This document shows, in pieces, positions 1 to 12,300 of a stretch of DNA of 64,000 nucleotides. Position 1 is the stretch's first letter; the number at the start of each line of letters is the position of its first letter. Origin of the DNA: Mytilisepta virgata. Lineage: Eukaryota; Mollusca; Bivalvia; Mytilida; Mytilidae. Position numbers and translations under genes: made by a program. The notes under the pieces were generated by a model that had not been told where the DNA came from, searched no databases, and saw only the letters and a program-made list of their open reading frames with translations. The stretch is taken from contig CM051511.1 of NCBI GenBank assembly GCA_028015205.1, forward strand, positions 33,100,001 to 33,164,000. The letters are read 5' to 3'.

Positions 1-243
1 TTCATACAAAACAAAATCGGTGGAATGATCCTGATTTCAAAATGGTCTGCTGACTAAAATGGTCCTTTAAAATTTTACTTTAGAGCCTGACATTATTTAC
101 CATGATACACTAAAAATACTCTGAAGGTATAAACTCTTTGAGACCAAATCAAAACTTAAACTTTTGGTCACATATGACCTTCTACATTTGAAGTTATACT
201 GAAATAATATCAGAAGATGCTTTTAAAATATAATAAATTTTAC

Positions 244-370
244 CGAACCCATGTCTTTCTTTGCAATCCATATGTTACTACGTTCTTGACGGTCTTCTTC
301 CACTAGAGATGACATTGTTAATGGTGCATTAAGCATCCGTCGTGTGCCATTCGTTGCCTCTGTTTTTGAC
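244..370 (-). CDS. ABCF3: ABCF3 coding exon 3
   Basis: The acceptor is ATTAAG ending at 371 and the donor GTAAAA starts at 243. One base completes the exon 2 codon and 42 codons follow, phase 0 at the end. NAPLTMSSLVEEDRQ corresponds to the DAPIQLSKITEN region of human ABCF3. The acceptor tract is weak, so this is slightly less certain than exons 1 and 2. Confidence 0.75.
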
Positions 371-3136
371 CTTAATAATTAATACATGTATAAATTTTTG
401 TCATTTTTAAATGAAACCTTATTTCGTTCAAGGTTAAAAGTAAGAATATAAAAAAAAACAAGTTTATCTTAATAAAAACATCTTTCCAAAAATCCAATTT
501 TTCTTAAACATGTAAATGTTCAAGACAAAACTGCAACAAAATTTAAGTGTGTCTTATAAATAGCAGGATTTGTTCACCCATTCAGACCACCTGAGTTCAC
601 CCCTGGTTTTCTTTGTTGAGTCAATGTTGTTCATCAAATTTAAGTTTTTTGTGTTGTGTTTTCTCATTGTTTTGTCTTTATCTTTGGATTTATGATTGTT
701 CAGATTTTCATCAGCTTGTCTAAGCATACTACTGGGTAGTAGAAAACACTGTCTGTACCCAACAATTTTTCATACACTAGACCTTAGGACTAGTTGGGGT
801 GAAGCCTTATGATCTACATACATGACCAGTTGGAAAATGACCAGACTAAATAATTTGTGAGTTCGAAGAAAACGAAATTAGGACTATTGACATTCAAATA
901 CTATCCTGAATAGAATTTTACTCAAATTGGCCTTCAGGCCAGGCACTGAAGGCACAGACTGAAAAACTAAAATTCTAACTTAAATTGCAGAAAACATAAG
1001 AGAGATACCCTACAAAACTTAGTAAGAGATAGTCCAATAAGCAAAAATTGTCTCTCTGTACATGTACATGTGATACTTTGACATGATGTCAGGTTATATA
1101 AATTAAGTGAATTCAGTTTTAGGATTTTTGCGAAACAGGACAAAAACTTAAATGGAACTTCAACAATGTTTCAGGTCTGAAAAATGTAAACTGATCAAAA
1201 ATAAACATCAATAATATATAAAGTATATAGTGCCCTTATAAATGGTTTTTTTTTATTACTTTCATTGACTTCTGTAATTAAATGTAATTGTCAGATTATT
1301 TTGTTCATTGTGATCTGCAGTTAAACATGTACTTTAGGGCAAACTAAATTGATCTTTTGTTCTTTGGATTTCGCCACCACGAATTTTGTCCACTCGCACC
1401 TATTTTGCCATCCAAAAATCCAAAGAATGAAAACTTCATTTGGTGTGACCTTAATGTATTTATTTATGTAAAAATTAATTCAGAAGGCAGACAGCCCAGA
1501 GGCATTGAAAGTTATATAAAATGTTTGGTTGATTACTTCTTGTTTAATATAAGTTTGGTTTTTGGTCTTCCAAATGTTTCGGTTTTAATGCTGCTGATGA
1601 GAGGTAACTCCTTGTAATTCGGCGTAGTATAGTATAAATTTTCTATATCTAATATTAGTATCTTTGGATTGTTATTTTGAAACTCCTGGGATGATGCCTC
1701 TGCTGGTGGACCTTAGGTCCCCGAGGGTATTCGCCAACCCAGTCCTCAGACTTGTCTGACATGATTTTATTCATTGATCTGTTACAGAAATTACCAGTAT
1801 TTAGCAAAATTAAAAAATAATAAATACTAAGGGTTCATTCCTTGTATTGCACATGGTAGATCTCCTTAGCTGAAATTTGGCTTCCTATTTCGGTATTTTT
1901 GGTTGAGTACTTCTTGTTTAATATAAGTTTGGTTTTTGGTCTTCCAAATGTTTCGATTTTAATGCTGCTGATGAGAGGTAACTCCTTGAAATGTGTCGTA
2001 TACAGCATATTATAAATTTAGTATATCTAATATTAGTATCTTTGGATTGTTATTTATTTTACCCTAAAAGAAGATTGTGTAGATCTCTACATATCTGTCG
2101 GATTTCTTCTTCACTTTTACTGACATCAGTTTGCATTAGAACATCTCCAATGACATCAAAAACTTCATCTGAATTGTCAAATTCATCATGGCTGTCTTCA
2201 AGTATACCTGCAACGATACAATAAAATTTGAAAATAAAATCATATGGTCTCATTCGAATATGTTCCAACTAAGACTGTTTGTGAGTAATTTCCACAATAA
2301 TATCATATTTCTGGCCTTGAGGACAACTAATGAGTTGTTATCTGCCAAAATATGCATGTCAAAATTGCAATCAGTAATTATTAATTATACGAACTGAATT
2401 GATACTGCTGCTGGTGGACTCAAAGTTATTAACGGCTTCACTAGCTCAACTGCTAGTACATGTACTGTATTACGATACTAGTGTGAAATTGACAAATTGG
2501 TATTTGTTGGTTATTTCTGTAATTCGAGGTACCGGAGATTTACTTGTTCATAATGTAATTGTATAACTAAAATTTGTTATGAATACTATATAAGATATAT
2601 CATATTTATGTTGTAAATATTTAATACTGAGTTAATGAATTTGTATCAAGGGCCACAGGCTGGCACAGGAGAGATAAGTATTGTATACTAAATGTTGTTA
2701 CCCTCTTTAAATAAACTATTTATTATTATATAAGGCCTATGTCAACAAGTACCTAGGCTGTGATAAAGACTTGTAAGAACTGGTGAGCAATATTTCATCT
2801 TCAAAATAATGATAGTCCCATCAACATAAGACCCTTGGTGCAGTAGCCCACCATTGTAAGGACTGAGCTAAAGCACAGTTTTTATAACTTTAGTCGAAAA
2901 TAAGCTGATAAGGAAAGCCTGTTATAGACTTAATTTTTAAAAAGCCGGTACCGTGGGCAGGTACCATGAATCACTCCAAAAATATTAATAAAACTGTATT
3001 TCAAAATAAGTGAAATGTGAAAAGAATGTTCAAAGGGATTTAAATCTGTTAATTTTAATTTACCGTTCACATAGTGAACAATTTCCTGGTCGATTGAAGG
3101 AATACACTGTGTCAATATTTCTTCATAAGCCGCCAT
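244..3136 (-). CDS. ABCF3: ABCF3, 5' part (three coding exons; gene continues off the left edge)
   Basis: Seen: three minus-strand exons, 3136-3064, 2207-2063 and 370-244, join in phase (24 codons+1, then 48+2, then 1+42 codons) to give the first 115 residues. Exon 1 starts MAAYEEILTQCIPSID; exon 2 has an acidic stretch (DEFDNSDEVFDVIGDVL) and ends IRQICRDLHNLLLG; exon 3 contains RRMLNAPLTMSSLVEED. Known: this matches the N-terminal region of animal ABCF3, where a short helical domain precedes the two ABC cassettes (human has EILRSEFPEID, the acidic DFESVDDLVEAVGELLQ and LLDAPIQLSKI at corresponding places). ABCF3 is a soluble, non-transporting twin-ABC ATPase related to yeast GCN20 and linked to translation control. 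The Walker and signature motifs lie beyond the window. It is divergent from PIK3R4. I am confident of the family and fairly sure it is ABCF3 rather than another ABC-F. Confidence 0.85.
575..760 (-). repeat. Degenerate dispersed repeat in ABCF3 intron
   Basis: TTCACCCCTGGTTTTC followed by T-rich TTGTTCATCA and TTGTGTTTTCTCATTG resembles 49230-49400 (GTTCACTCCTGGTTTT...TTGTTCATTG). It is probably the same family, read on the minus strand. Confidence 0.4.
1337..1453 (+). repeat. Small foldback repeat of the 'GGCCTTA' family, copy 1
   Basis: A stretch beginning GGGCAAACTAAATTGAT and ending GGTGTGACCTTA, with inner arms TTGTTCTTTGGATTT and AAATCCAAAGAATGAAA that can pair. The same organisation recurs at 39763-39893 and in part at 40040-40120, so it is a dispersed element rather than a chance hairpin. 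Confidence 0.55.
1527..2054 (+). repeat. Dispersed ~430 bp repeat, partial plus full unit
   Basis: A partial unit (about 1527-1680) is followed directly by a full unit (about 1680-2054). Units carry the landmarks CCTCTGCTGGTGGACC, TTTGGCTTCCTATTTC, GGTCTTCCAAATGTTTC and the end block AATATTAGTATCTTTGG. Further copies lie in the same orientation at 18354-18782 and 42514-42890. The end block also precedes the unit, as expected of a tandemly repeated core. The right edge abuts the donor of ABCF3 exon 2. Confidence 0.75.
2063..2207 (-). CDS. ABCF3: ABCF3 coding exon 2
   Basis: The acceptor is TTGCAG ending at 2208 and the donor GTAAAA starts at 2062. The exon is phase 1 in and phase 2 out, and encodes the acidic segment ILEDSHDEFDNSDEVF and the helix IRQICRDLHNLLL. 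The donor lies about 8 bp from the end of a dispersed repeat (1527-2054). Confidence 0.85.
3064..3136 (-). CDS. ABCF3: ABCF3 coding exon 1
   Basis: ATG at 3136 in the context ATGGCGGCT, then 24 codons plus one base. The donor GTAAAT follows at 3063-3058. The frame runs on into the intron as an open frame to 2930, but similarity to ABCF3 stops at the donor. Confidence 0.82.
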
Positions 3137-3312
3137 GCTGTCATTTCACAATATAGCCTCTAATTTTATTTACATTACTGAAGCGAAAATATAATTTCTA
3201 CAACAAAAAAAGGATAAAAGTCTTAAACCTTTTTAAATTCTTTGCATCAAATTATAAATAAGAACTTCTTTCTAGCATATTAACCTTTTCCATTGTTTTT
3301 AAGATTAAAAGG

Positions 3313-3321
3313 CACTTCCGG
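3313..3321 (-). promoter_or_regulatory. ETS-like site upstream of ABCF3
   Basis: CACTTCCGG on the plus strand (CCGGAAGTG on the minus strand), about 180 bp 5' of the ABCF3 start codon. ETS sites of this form are typical of housekeeping promoters without TATA boxes. Its function here is inferred from position only. Confidence 0.35.
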
Positions 3322-3591
3322 TTTCTACTTTCACTTGGGCCCCTTTCACTTGGTCCAAATTTTAGAGAAAATTAAAATTTTGCTATTGAAGAGTGTCACT
3401 GAACAGTAAAATGTAAATAAATTTAAGGTGATGAAACAAAGCTCTGATTCTTTTTAAAGAATCAATCCTTTCATGACAAATTATGTCCTTAAAGGGGATG
3501 ACAAAATTTTATTCTCATACATAGAACAGGTCATGACTCATGTCACTTCATCAGTTCAAGGCACTTGTATGTTTGTTTCTGAATCCCATAT

Positions 3592-4600
3592 TTTCACATT
3601 TAGATCCTTTTTGTATCGTGTGTTTGATTCTTGAATAAATTATGTTGATACAAAGTCACAGGAATCATTTTTTCATTTATAAATTCAGTTTGTGGCCATG
3701 TAGCCTTTTTGTAGGGCTGTATGAATGTTGTCTGGCATCTTTAAGTTATTGGGTCATTGCATTATTGATGAAATATCAGTTTCCTGTTGTTAGACAATTA
3801 AATTTCTTCTTTTCATGGTATTCACTCTATCAAGTTTTTTGGGAAAATGTGTAAGGCCAAAATAAAAAAAAAATATTGACTTCGTGAAAACCCTGCCGAC
3901 TCAAAAGTTTTTATTCCGTTTTTTTCGTAACATTTTTTTAATTTCCTGATCAATTTCGGAGTCAATCCCGGACGAGATTTGCGCTTTATTGTGACCAGAA
4001 GTTCTTTATTTTTCATTGGATTCAGTCTAAAATCAAGAAAGTTTCATGGTGTGGAAGTTCTTGGACAGTCACTTTACAGACTATTGTATCCGATCAGTTG
4101 ACACATGCAAAGTCTTTTATCAGTAGAATTTTAATACCTGACACTGCATAAAGATGTTATTTTAGCATCGTTCGACATTACTAGTATTAGTATGAAACAC
4201 ATGGAATCATGAGGGCATATTTTCATGTTTAGATCTTTTTACTGTACCTTTTTGTATCAGGTGTTTGATTCTTTTTAAAATAAATTATGTTGATACTAAG
4301 TCACGGGAATCAAATTTTTCATTTATAAATTCAGTTCGTGGCCATGTAGGGCTGTATGAATGTTGTCTGGCATCTTTAAGTTATTGGTTCATTGCATTAT
4401 TGATGAAATATCAGTTTCCTGTTGTTAGACAATTAAATTTCTTCTTTTCATGGTATTCACTCTATCAAGTTTTTGGGAAAATGTGTATTCGATCAGTAGA
4501 CATATACAAAGTCTTTTATCAATAGAATTGAATACCTGACACTGCATAAAGATGTTATTTTAGCATCACTCGACATTACTAGTATTAGTATGAAACATAT
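3592..4600 (+). repeat. Direct tandem duplication of a ~600 bp segment
   Basis: The block 3600-3850 recurs at 4245-4485, and the block 4084-4200 recurs at 4491-4600, nearly identical (GGGCTGTATGAATGTTGTC, CCTGACACTGCATAAAG and others). The left copy has about 236 bp (3851-4086) that the right copy lacks, so the two copies differ by one indel. No coding sense is apparent; the short open frames across it are chance. Confidence 0.75.
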
Positions 4601-4989
4601 GGAAATCACGAGTGCTGTTGACAGAGCATGGCCTAGATTAATGAAACATAGATTTGAGATAGCTTTACCAGCTAAGCAAATTATGCTTGAAAATGGTTGC
4701 TCCAATATCTCCGAGTCTAACTGTTTTACGTATGTTTGAAATAATAACAACTATAATTGAACATTTAGACAAAATAATCTTGCTGTCCATGTATCAAGAC
4801 GACATTTTCAATTATTTTTAACAGTAATAGAGGAATTACATAAATTTTTTGAAATAGCGAATGCTGTTCATTCATTACTAAAGTTTATATGTAAAATATC
4901 AGACCATAGCTTGGAATTCATAGATTAAACTGTATTTAAAGGATATAGGTTTCTATATGATAAAGACATAATCTTTCGCTCAGTTTAAT

Positions 4990-5490
4990 TGAGGTCTGGA
5001 GCTGGCATGTCAGTAACTGCTAGTAGTCCTTTGTTAATATATATTGATCATTTTCATTTTGCTTAGTTTCTTCTGTTACGTTTTTTAAGATCAGAGTCTG
5101 ACATCTGTTGAGCTTGGTTTTACTGTGTGTATCGCTGTTTTTATTTATTCCACATCGACTAGAGGTATAGGGGGGAGGGTTGAGATCTCACAAAACATGT
5201 TTAACTCTGCCGCATTTTTGCGCCTGTCCCAAGTCTGAAACTTCTAGCCTTTGTTAGTTTTGTGTGTTTTTTTTTTAAATTTTGGTTCATTTGTATGTTT
5301 TGGAGTTCGGGTGCCGTCTATTTTGCTGAACTAGTATGCATTATTGTTTAGGGGTCAGCAGAAGCATGCCTCTAAGGCGGGATTTTCTCGCTGCGTTGAA
5401 GACCCATTGGTAGCCTTGAGCTGTTTTCTGCTCTTTGGTCGGGTTGTCTCTTTGACCCATTCCCTGTTTCGATTCTCTTTTCTATTCAAA
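4990..5490 (+). repeat. Mussel-type dispersed repeat (3' end of an unassigned element)
   Basis: Contains TTCGGGTGCCGTCT, GGGTCAGCAGAAGC, TGAAGACCCATTGG and TCTTTGGTCGGGTTG, a run of phrases that I know as a very common dispersed repeat in mussel DNA. I do not know its class. It overlaps a 103-codon open frame that I take as chance. Confidence 0.5.
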
Positions 5491-6202
5491 ATACACATGT
5501 TATGTGGAAAACCTACCGAAAACTTTCAGTACTTGCATAGATCATCAGCACACCCCTCTTCCGTGTTTACAGGATTTATATTTGGAGAAATAAATAGATT
5601 GATTAAACTTACCAACAAAAAGACCTCATATCTCAAGTTGAAATATTTATTATAAGTCTAATCAAACAAAAAGGTTATAAACGATGCAAAATTGAACCTT
5701 TAATAACACGAAAAACTTAACCTTGCCAGAGAAAAAAATTCAATACAAAAAACAAATCCAAGGTATAAACACCCCACTTGTATTTACAGCAAAATATAAC
5801 CTGACTCTTTAAGAAGCATTGGTATTACATGTATATCCAAAATGATGAAGAGAGCAAGAGAATCTTTAAAAAGAATGCTTATTATTGCATATAAAATCCA
5901 TAAAAATGTAAAAGATTATCTTACATCAGCTACACTTAAATAAATTATCTATATAAAAGTAAAATTCTTTTAAATGAACTAAATGTAGAGGAAAAACATA
6001 TTTTTAAATGTGGCCTTAAAAAAAAAACAAGAAAATATGTTAATCTACTTTTTGTTGCCTTATTGAGTATAACAGCTTGTGTAAACAGAGCTTAGAAGAG
6101 TTTATCATCAAACATGTTTATGAATTGATATCTTGACTAATATTTATTTTTTACACACTTTTCAATTAAACAGCTGTTTATATACCGTATTATGTATTGC
6201 AG

Positions 6203-6273
6203 GTAAAGAAACAAAATACACAAGACACACGTTTGATTAAATTTGAATTGAGTATTCCTAGTTTACTGGAATT
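6203..6273 (+). other. PIK3R4: PIK3R4 5' UTR, end of the first coding exon's leader
   Basis: A candidate acceptor, TATTGCAG, ends at 6202, which would make the start codon lie in a second exon behind an upstream non-coding exon. An in-frame TAG at 6259-6261 shows that the protein cannot start further upstream in this frame. The true transcription start is not visible. Confidence 0.45.
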
Positions 6274-6368
6274 ATGGGTAATCAGCTGACAGGGATAGCA
6301 CCATCTCAGATTTTACCTGTAGAGCAGTACTTGACAGACATATCATCAGAATATGAGTATGAGTGTAG
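6274..6368 (+). CDS. PIK3R4: PIK3R4 coding exon 1 (aa 1-31)
   Basis: Encodes [18 protein letters not shown], with Gly2 as the N-myristoylation site of the VPS15 family. Donor GTGAGT at 6369; ends in phase 2. Confidence 0.95.
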
Positions 6369-9300
6369 GTGAGTGTAACCATGGCAACTGAAAAGTTTTT
6401 TTTACTACATATCATTTGCTTTCATTGCCTTTTCTGATTAATCTGTAGAGTAAAGCTTTCTCTGGTTTCTCTAGAAGGCTTGTCCATATAGCCTTATATT
6501 ATACCTTATATACATGTATAAAGAAACTGCAAACAAATCACTTGTAAGACCAACATTGGAGTACTATGCATGTATAGTCTGGGACCCTTACCAGCAGAAC
6601 AACAAAAACCGGCTGGAAATGGTTCAAAGAAGAGCATCAAGATATGTTACTAACAGATACCATCACACCTCATCTGTTAGTGATATGCTAAATCATCTTG
6701 AATGGAAAACCCTTGAAGACTGAAGGAGAACATCTAGACTCGGAACATCCTGACTCCACCAGACAGAATATGACGATACATCAACATCCACGGAACATGG
6801 ATTCCAAGCACCATCTTTTAGAACAGAAGTGAGGAAAGAATCATTCTACCCAAGGATAATAAGAGACTGGGGCGCTCTATCTCATACCACCAAATGTGCT
6901 GGTAGTCTTGAATTTTTCAAGACTTACCTACATGAGATGAGCTAGACCACTGTCCAGGATGTTTTGAACTACAATGTATATAGAATGTATAGCACAGTCC
7001 ACTCTTTTTCTTTAAAATGATTTATTACATTGAGTGTGGTGAATTATCACGATTTCCATGTGAAATCAAATCCGACAATTCACCCAGTGAAATCAAAAGT
7101 CATATTTTACTCTAGAAAGTGACTTTTTAATAGCTGTTGCCGACGACTTTGCTATACAACGGTTGACACATAGTCGTATAAAAACATAATCCGCTGTATT
7201 GTCTCGTTAAATCTTCCGAATACATGGACTATTTCAATGTTATAAACAGAATAACTTATCTCGGAATTAGAATACCAAAAATCTACAACTTGTGACCGAA
7301 AAACACTAATAATTCGATCATGCGCTACGCGCATTTGTGAATTAATGTGTTGTTCTGTAACTCGTTATAGATTTTTAGGTATTCCCATTTCGAGATTAGT
7401 TATACTGTAATTACTTGCACATCCAAAAGTGGCAGAATAATCAGTTTATTTATAGTTGCTGTGTAATGGTATAAGTAGAAGCTCAAGTGTTTCCAGTACC
7501 TTAGGAAAAATATTCTGGTCTATTGCATGACTACACATAATATGGACCCACAAACTGGTAGATTAAGAAGACAATTAGAATATATTAAATATAAATTGTG
7601 TCATTATCGGGTTTGTGATGTAGCATTTCTGACATATACATGTAATAGTGTTTTTACTTTTTTCAGCTTGGGGAGTACCAGGTTTTTCAAAGTGGCTAGA
7701 GCTAAAACAAAAGAAGGCCTTGTTGTGGTGAAAGTATTTGTTATACATGATCCTTCTTTACCTCTAAAAACTCATAGAAGTTTTCTCGAAGGTAATAATT
7801 GAAGTGTTTGTAACATATTTGTTTCACTGTTCTTATTTTGATTTTATGCAATCTTCTCTTTTTTTCTTATCCATAACTATAGAATTAAAAATGTTTGTAT
7901 CAATCAGTCTTTATTTAAATATCATAAACAATATAAAAATTGCTGACCAGACTCAAAATTTTGGCCTATTAATCCGTATGAGTCCAACTTTTAAAACTGT
8001 TAATTCCTGCATGCTTAAGACTAATAACTTTATTATTGTATCGTTTTATGTTGAACCTTGTGTATAATTGTATATCATAGAGCAAGTTAAACTTTAGAAT
8101 AATTTTCTGTTCATTATTATGACATTGTGATGATTTTAGTCTCTATAGATTATATTTTCCAGGGTGAGATTTAAATTTTATTACAATATGATCATTATGA
8201 TAAACTAAATTAAGCTTTCCCATTCTTTTAATGTCTACATTACTTTTTTTCGAGCAGTGCCATATTTGTTTGTTCTTGAAAATAAATTATTTGATACCAA
8301 TTTTTATGCACAAGATGTGCACATTTCATTGATTTACAACTCATCAGTTGTGCTCAAAGTCTAAAATGTTGAAAACCAATACAATAGTCTGAAAGGTTAA
8401 ACTTAAAGAGCAAATTCAAAAATCCCAAAATGACAGAGAGGGGTGATGCCAAAATTATCAAAGGACAGAGCTATGCACGAGGGAGATACTCCTTAGTTTT
8501 TGCAAATTTTACATTTTTGTAACAGTAAATTTAAAGTATCAATATCACACTAGTATCAAAATACTAGCAACTAAGCTTTAGATACCCTCGGGACTTGGGA
8601 GTCCACCAGCAGCGGTATCTAGGGCCTGAAAAGCTAACATAGTTCTTGCCCAAGCACAACTGGACAAAAGATTACTGTAGCTGATTGCAATTCAGATATT
8701 TTGTACCAGATTATGTAAACAAATATTTAAATCATTCCTGTACCTCATCTTTTCATTTCAGAAATTAATATGAAACTTCATGGAACATCAAATTGTCTAC
8801 CTTTTCAAAAAGCTGTTGTAAGTATTTACATGTAGTATAGAAACTTAAAATACAAATTGCATTACATATTAACTATTCTAAATCTCTGAAATGTCAACAC
8901 TGGCAGAGACTCCATATACCCAAAATATTCAAATTCATTAAAGAATTGCAGCCAATAAATAAAGATGTTAATAGTATCATTGCTTGTAACTGGCTGCTGC
9001 AGAAATGTTCCGTATCTAATCATTAGAAAGCCTAGTGCTTTCCCCAGAAATTTGTGAAGGCATGGTAAATTTAATATTTTGAGGGCACGCAGTGTTTTAA
9101 AAAGATAAAATTGGGGGCACCCCGTCTTGACATGAGGGCAGTATATTTATCAAAACCTGCAATAAACAGCTTTCACCCTAGTGTGATTGTGTAAAAGTGT
9201 CATAAAAGTGTGCCAACACAACAGGGGTACATGAATAAATGCAAATAAGTTTCAAAAAGATAAGATTAAACTAAAAATTGAGAGATAGAGTTGGCTACTT

Positions 9301-12300
9301 GGGGGCACATTGTAAAATTGATGATGAGAGCAGCATGGTGCTTAAAGATGGAGGCATGGTGCAGCACCATGCTTAATTGGTCTAGGGAAACCTCTAAAGC
9401 CATACTCATCATAGCATTGGAGCAATTGAATCGAAAGGGGTATCCAATATCTAGGTCAGATATATTTTGCTTGATAGCTTTGAAACAAACAATTTGGAAA
9501 TATCAGTCTGTGCAAAACATTTTTTTGTATCCAAGATTAACTCTTATTTTGAACTAATTTTCGGCAAGCTTAAAATACCATCTCTCCACCACCACCCCCA
9601 AGTTCACCAATTTCAGTGGTGGGACACATAAAAAAAAATAGACAGATATTAAAAATCAGCAAAGAACAACAACTTACTCAGTCAGTATGCCATGTTTGTT
9701 TTATTTTCAGCAATCAGAAAAAGCTGCCCTGTTGATCAGACAGTATGTTAAAGACAGCTTGTATGACAGAATTAGTACTCGGCCATTCCTTATCAAGATA
9801 GAAAAAAGATGGCTGGCATTCCAGTTACTGTGTGCACTGAATCAGTGTCATAAAATGAAGGTATTGAAATTGGAATTCTTTTATTCTCAGTAGAATTGTA
9901 TATAACTCGGTTGAACAAACTACAAAATTATACACATGTGTACATGTAGAACTAAATGAAACCTATGAACTGTAAGAGGAATCCTGAGAAAATTTGGTGA
10001 AGAGGTTGGGGAACACTTAAGGTCTCCAGTAGATTAGGGGGCTGGAATACATATTTTAAAAAATTTTAATATGTATTGTAGGTGTTTTGGCCTGTGCAGT
10101 GAAGCTTGATATTATTTTTTTCATTAACTCTATGGGAAAAAAATCACAAATATTTTTGAGATATTAAGTGATTACAAAGAATTTGAGAACCAATCCAGTA
10201 GAAAGACGAAATTTCTTGAGATTTCATGATAAGTTCTGGAGCATTGCCATGTAAGGAATGAAATTCTATGATACCAATTTTGATGCACAAAATCTGCACA
10301 TTTCGTCGATTTACGACTCTTCAGTTGTGCTTAAGATCTAAAATGATGAAAACCAAAACAACAATCCAAAAAGTTGGAGCAAATTTAAAAATACCAAAAT
10401 GGCCTAAAGGGAAGAAGCAGAACACTGTTGAAGATCTATTCATGCTATTTTAGGGAAAAAATGAATAAGCAAATTAATGTCTCATAAGTGATTAACATGC
10501 CTTATTGGTTAATTAAGATATCAATTAAAAAATATTGTTGTTTAAACGATAGAAATAGATTTTATTTTCCAATTATAGGTTTTCCATGGTGACATCAAAT
10601 CAGAAAATGTCATGGTTACAGGTTGGACATGGCTTTTGTTGACAGACTTTGCCAGCTTTAAACCTGTATATCTGCCTGAGGTTTGTTGTCTTTCCCTAAA
10701 ACAATGTACATGTACATACATTGTACTTAACCGTGTTTAATGTATTAGTAATTGGATTGGATATGTCCCAGAATTCATCTTGGTTCATTGGTTTAAAATT
10801 TTGGAAACAAAAAGGTTGTACTTGTACAATGATCTGATGATATTACATTAGTTTCTTGTGACATCAGATTTTATACATCAAGCAGTGAAAGTCAAGGAAA
10901 AATGAAAAACATTTCTCTCATGTGAAACTTCAGGCACCTGAGGACTGAAATAGGCAAATACATTTTGTACATTTATAAAAAAAAAACTTTAAGAATAGGA
11001 AACATTAAAAGATGGAGTAATTGTTTTTTATTGACATTTTAAATATGATTTTGTAACTTATTCCCAAAAATAAAATTTCAGTATTTGAGCGTTACAATGT
11101 AATTCTCTCTTTCTAAATGTCACAAGAATAAAGTCAGCAAAAAGTCAGATAAGTCTGACCTGATTCATAAGTTCTTTACCTTATGAGGTCAGAAGATATG
11201 CAAGTTGCAGGATATGATTAATTTTGTATTGAGGTAATTTTATAACCATGATTAACTAAACTTCATGATTGTATAAATTTTCAGGATAATCCGTCAGATT
11301 TTTCTTACTTCTTTGACACTTCAAGAAGAAGAACTTGTTACATTGCTCCTGAAAGATTTGTAGAGGGAGGTTGGAAAAATGCAGAGGTTGGAGGTCAGAC
11401 TGGTAACCTTGACATTACTGCTAATAATGAAGTCAAACCAGGGGAGTTAACTCCTGCAATGGATATCTTTGCAGCTGGGTAAGGATATAAGGAAATGAAC
11501 AAATAGGAAGTATTCCTTTACATATTGAATTGCTCAGATTGTATAATACAGGTTTTCGTAGATTATAAAAAACCTTTGCATCATCCAAAAAATGGCTTCT
11601 GCTATAATTTCTCTAATATCCTGTTGCTATAAAACACCTGTTTTGGAAAAATGGAATGTTGAAAAAAAGATTTTGTTCTGAAAACCATTGTTGATTCCAA
11701 AATTTAGTCCTCTTTAAATGGGTATTATAAAAAAAACTTCTGTTCTTAAAAAAATCTTGCCGAAAAGTCTTTTCAAAATATCAGTAAGCATGCAGTGTGC
11801 TAAAATATTGACCTTTATGAATGAACATACTGCTGTATTGAGGTCTGAAAATGTAACATACATCTGAACATGTAGTTTATGATAAATATGAAGGACTAAG
11901 TTCTTGTATCTTAAGATTTTTACATGTCTTTTATAAATTTTAATGTTGTATACCTGATCGTTCTAGATGTGTGATTACCGAGTTATTTACAGAAGGTACG
12001 GCACCATTTGATTTGTCACAGCTGTTAGCTTATAGAAACGGTGAATACAGTCCCTGGAAAGTGTTAGAGAAAATAGATGATGGCAGTATTAGGGTAAGAA
12101 GCTTGTATGAATGAGGTAAAATTTGAAATATAGTGGGCAAATAAATCTTGCAACAAGGTTTATATCATTTGAATATCATAAAACACATTGTCTGTATCTG
12201 GCATAGTCAAAATATCCATGTTGTAAAATAAACCTCTTTATAAAGGACAACTGTTCATAAAGACCAGTTGCCCCTTTAGTGTCCTTTATACAAAGGTCTT

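Larger units (their letters stand above)
3137..6202. promoter_or_regulatory. Intergenic spacer between divergent ABCF3 and PIK3R4
   Basis: This spacer must hold the ABCF3 promoter and 5' UTR and probably the PIK3R4 promoter with any non-coding first exon. An ETS-like site, CACTTCCGG, lies at 3313-3321, about 180 bp upstream of the ABCF3 ATG. I see no clear TATA box. Much of the rest is repeat-derived (3592-4600 duplication and 4990-5490 element). No convincing PIK3R4 exon 1 could be fixed. Confidence 0.5.

Noticed and set aside
5344..5655. 103-codon open frame
   Set aside because: It lies on a dispersed mussel repeat, has no similarity I recognise, and no splice context.
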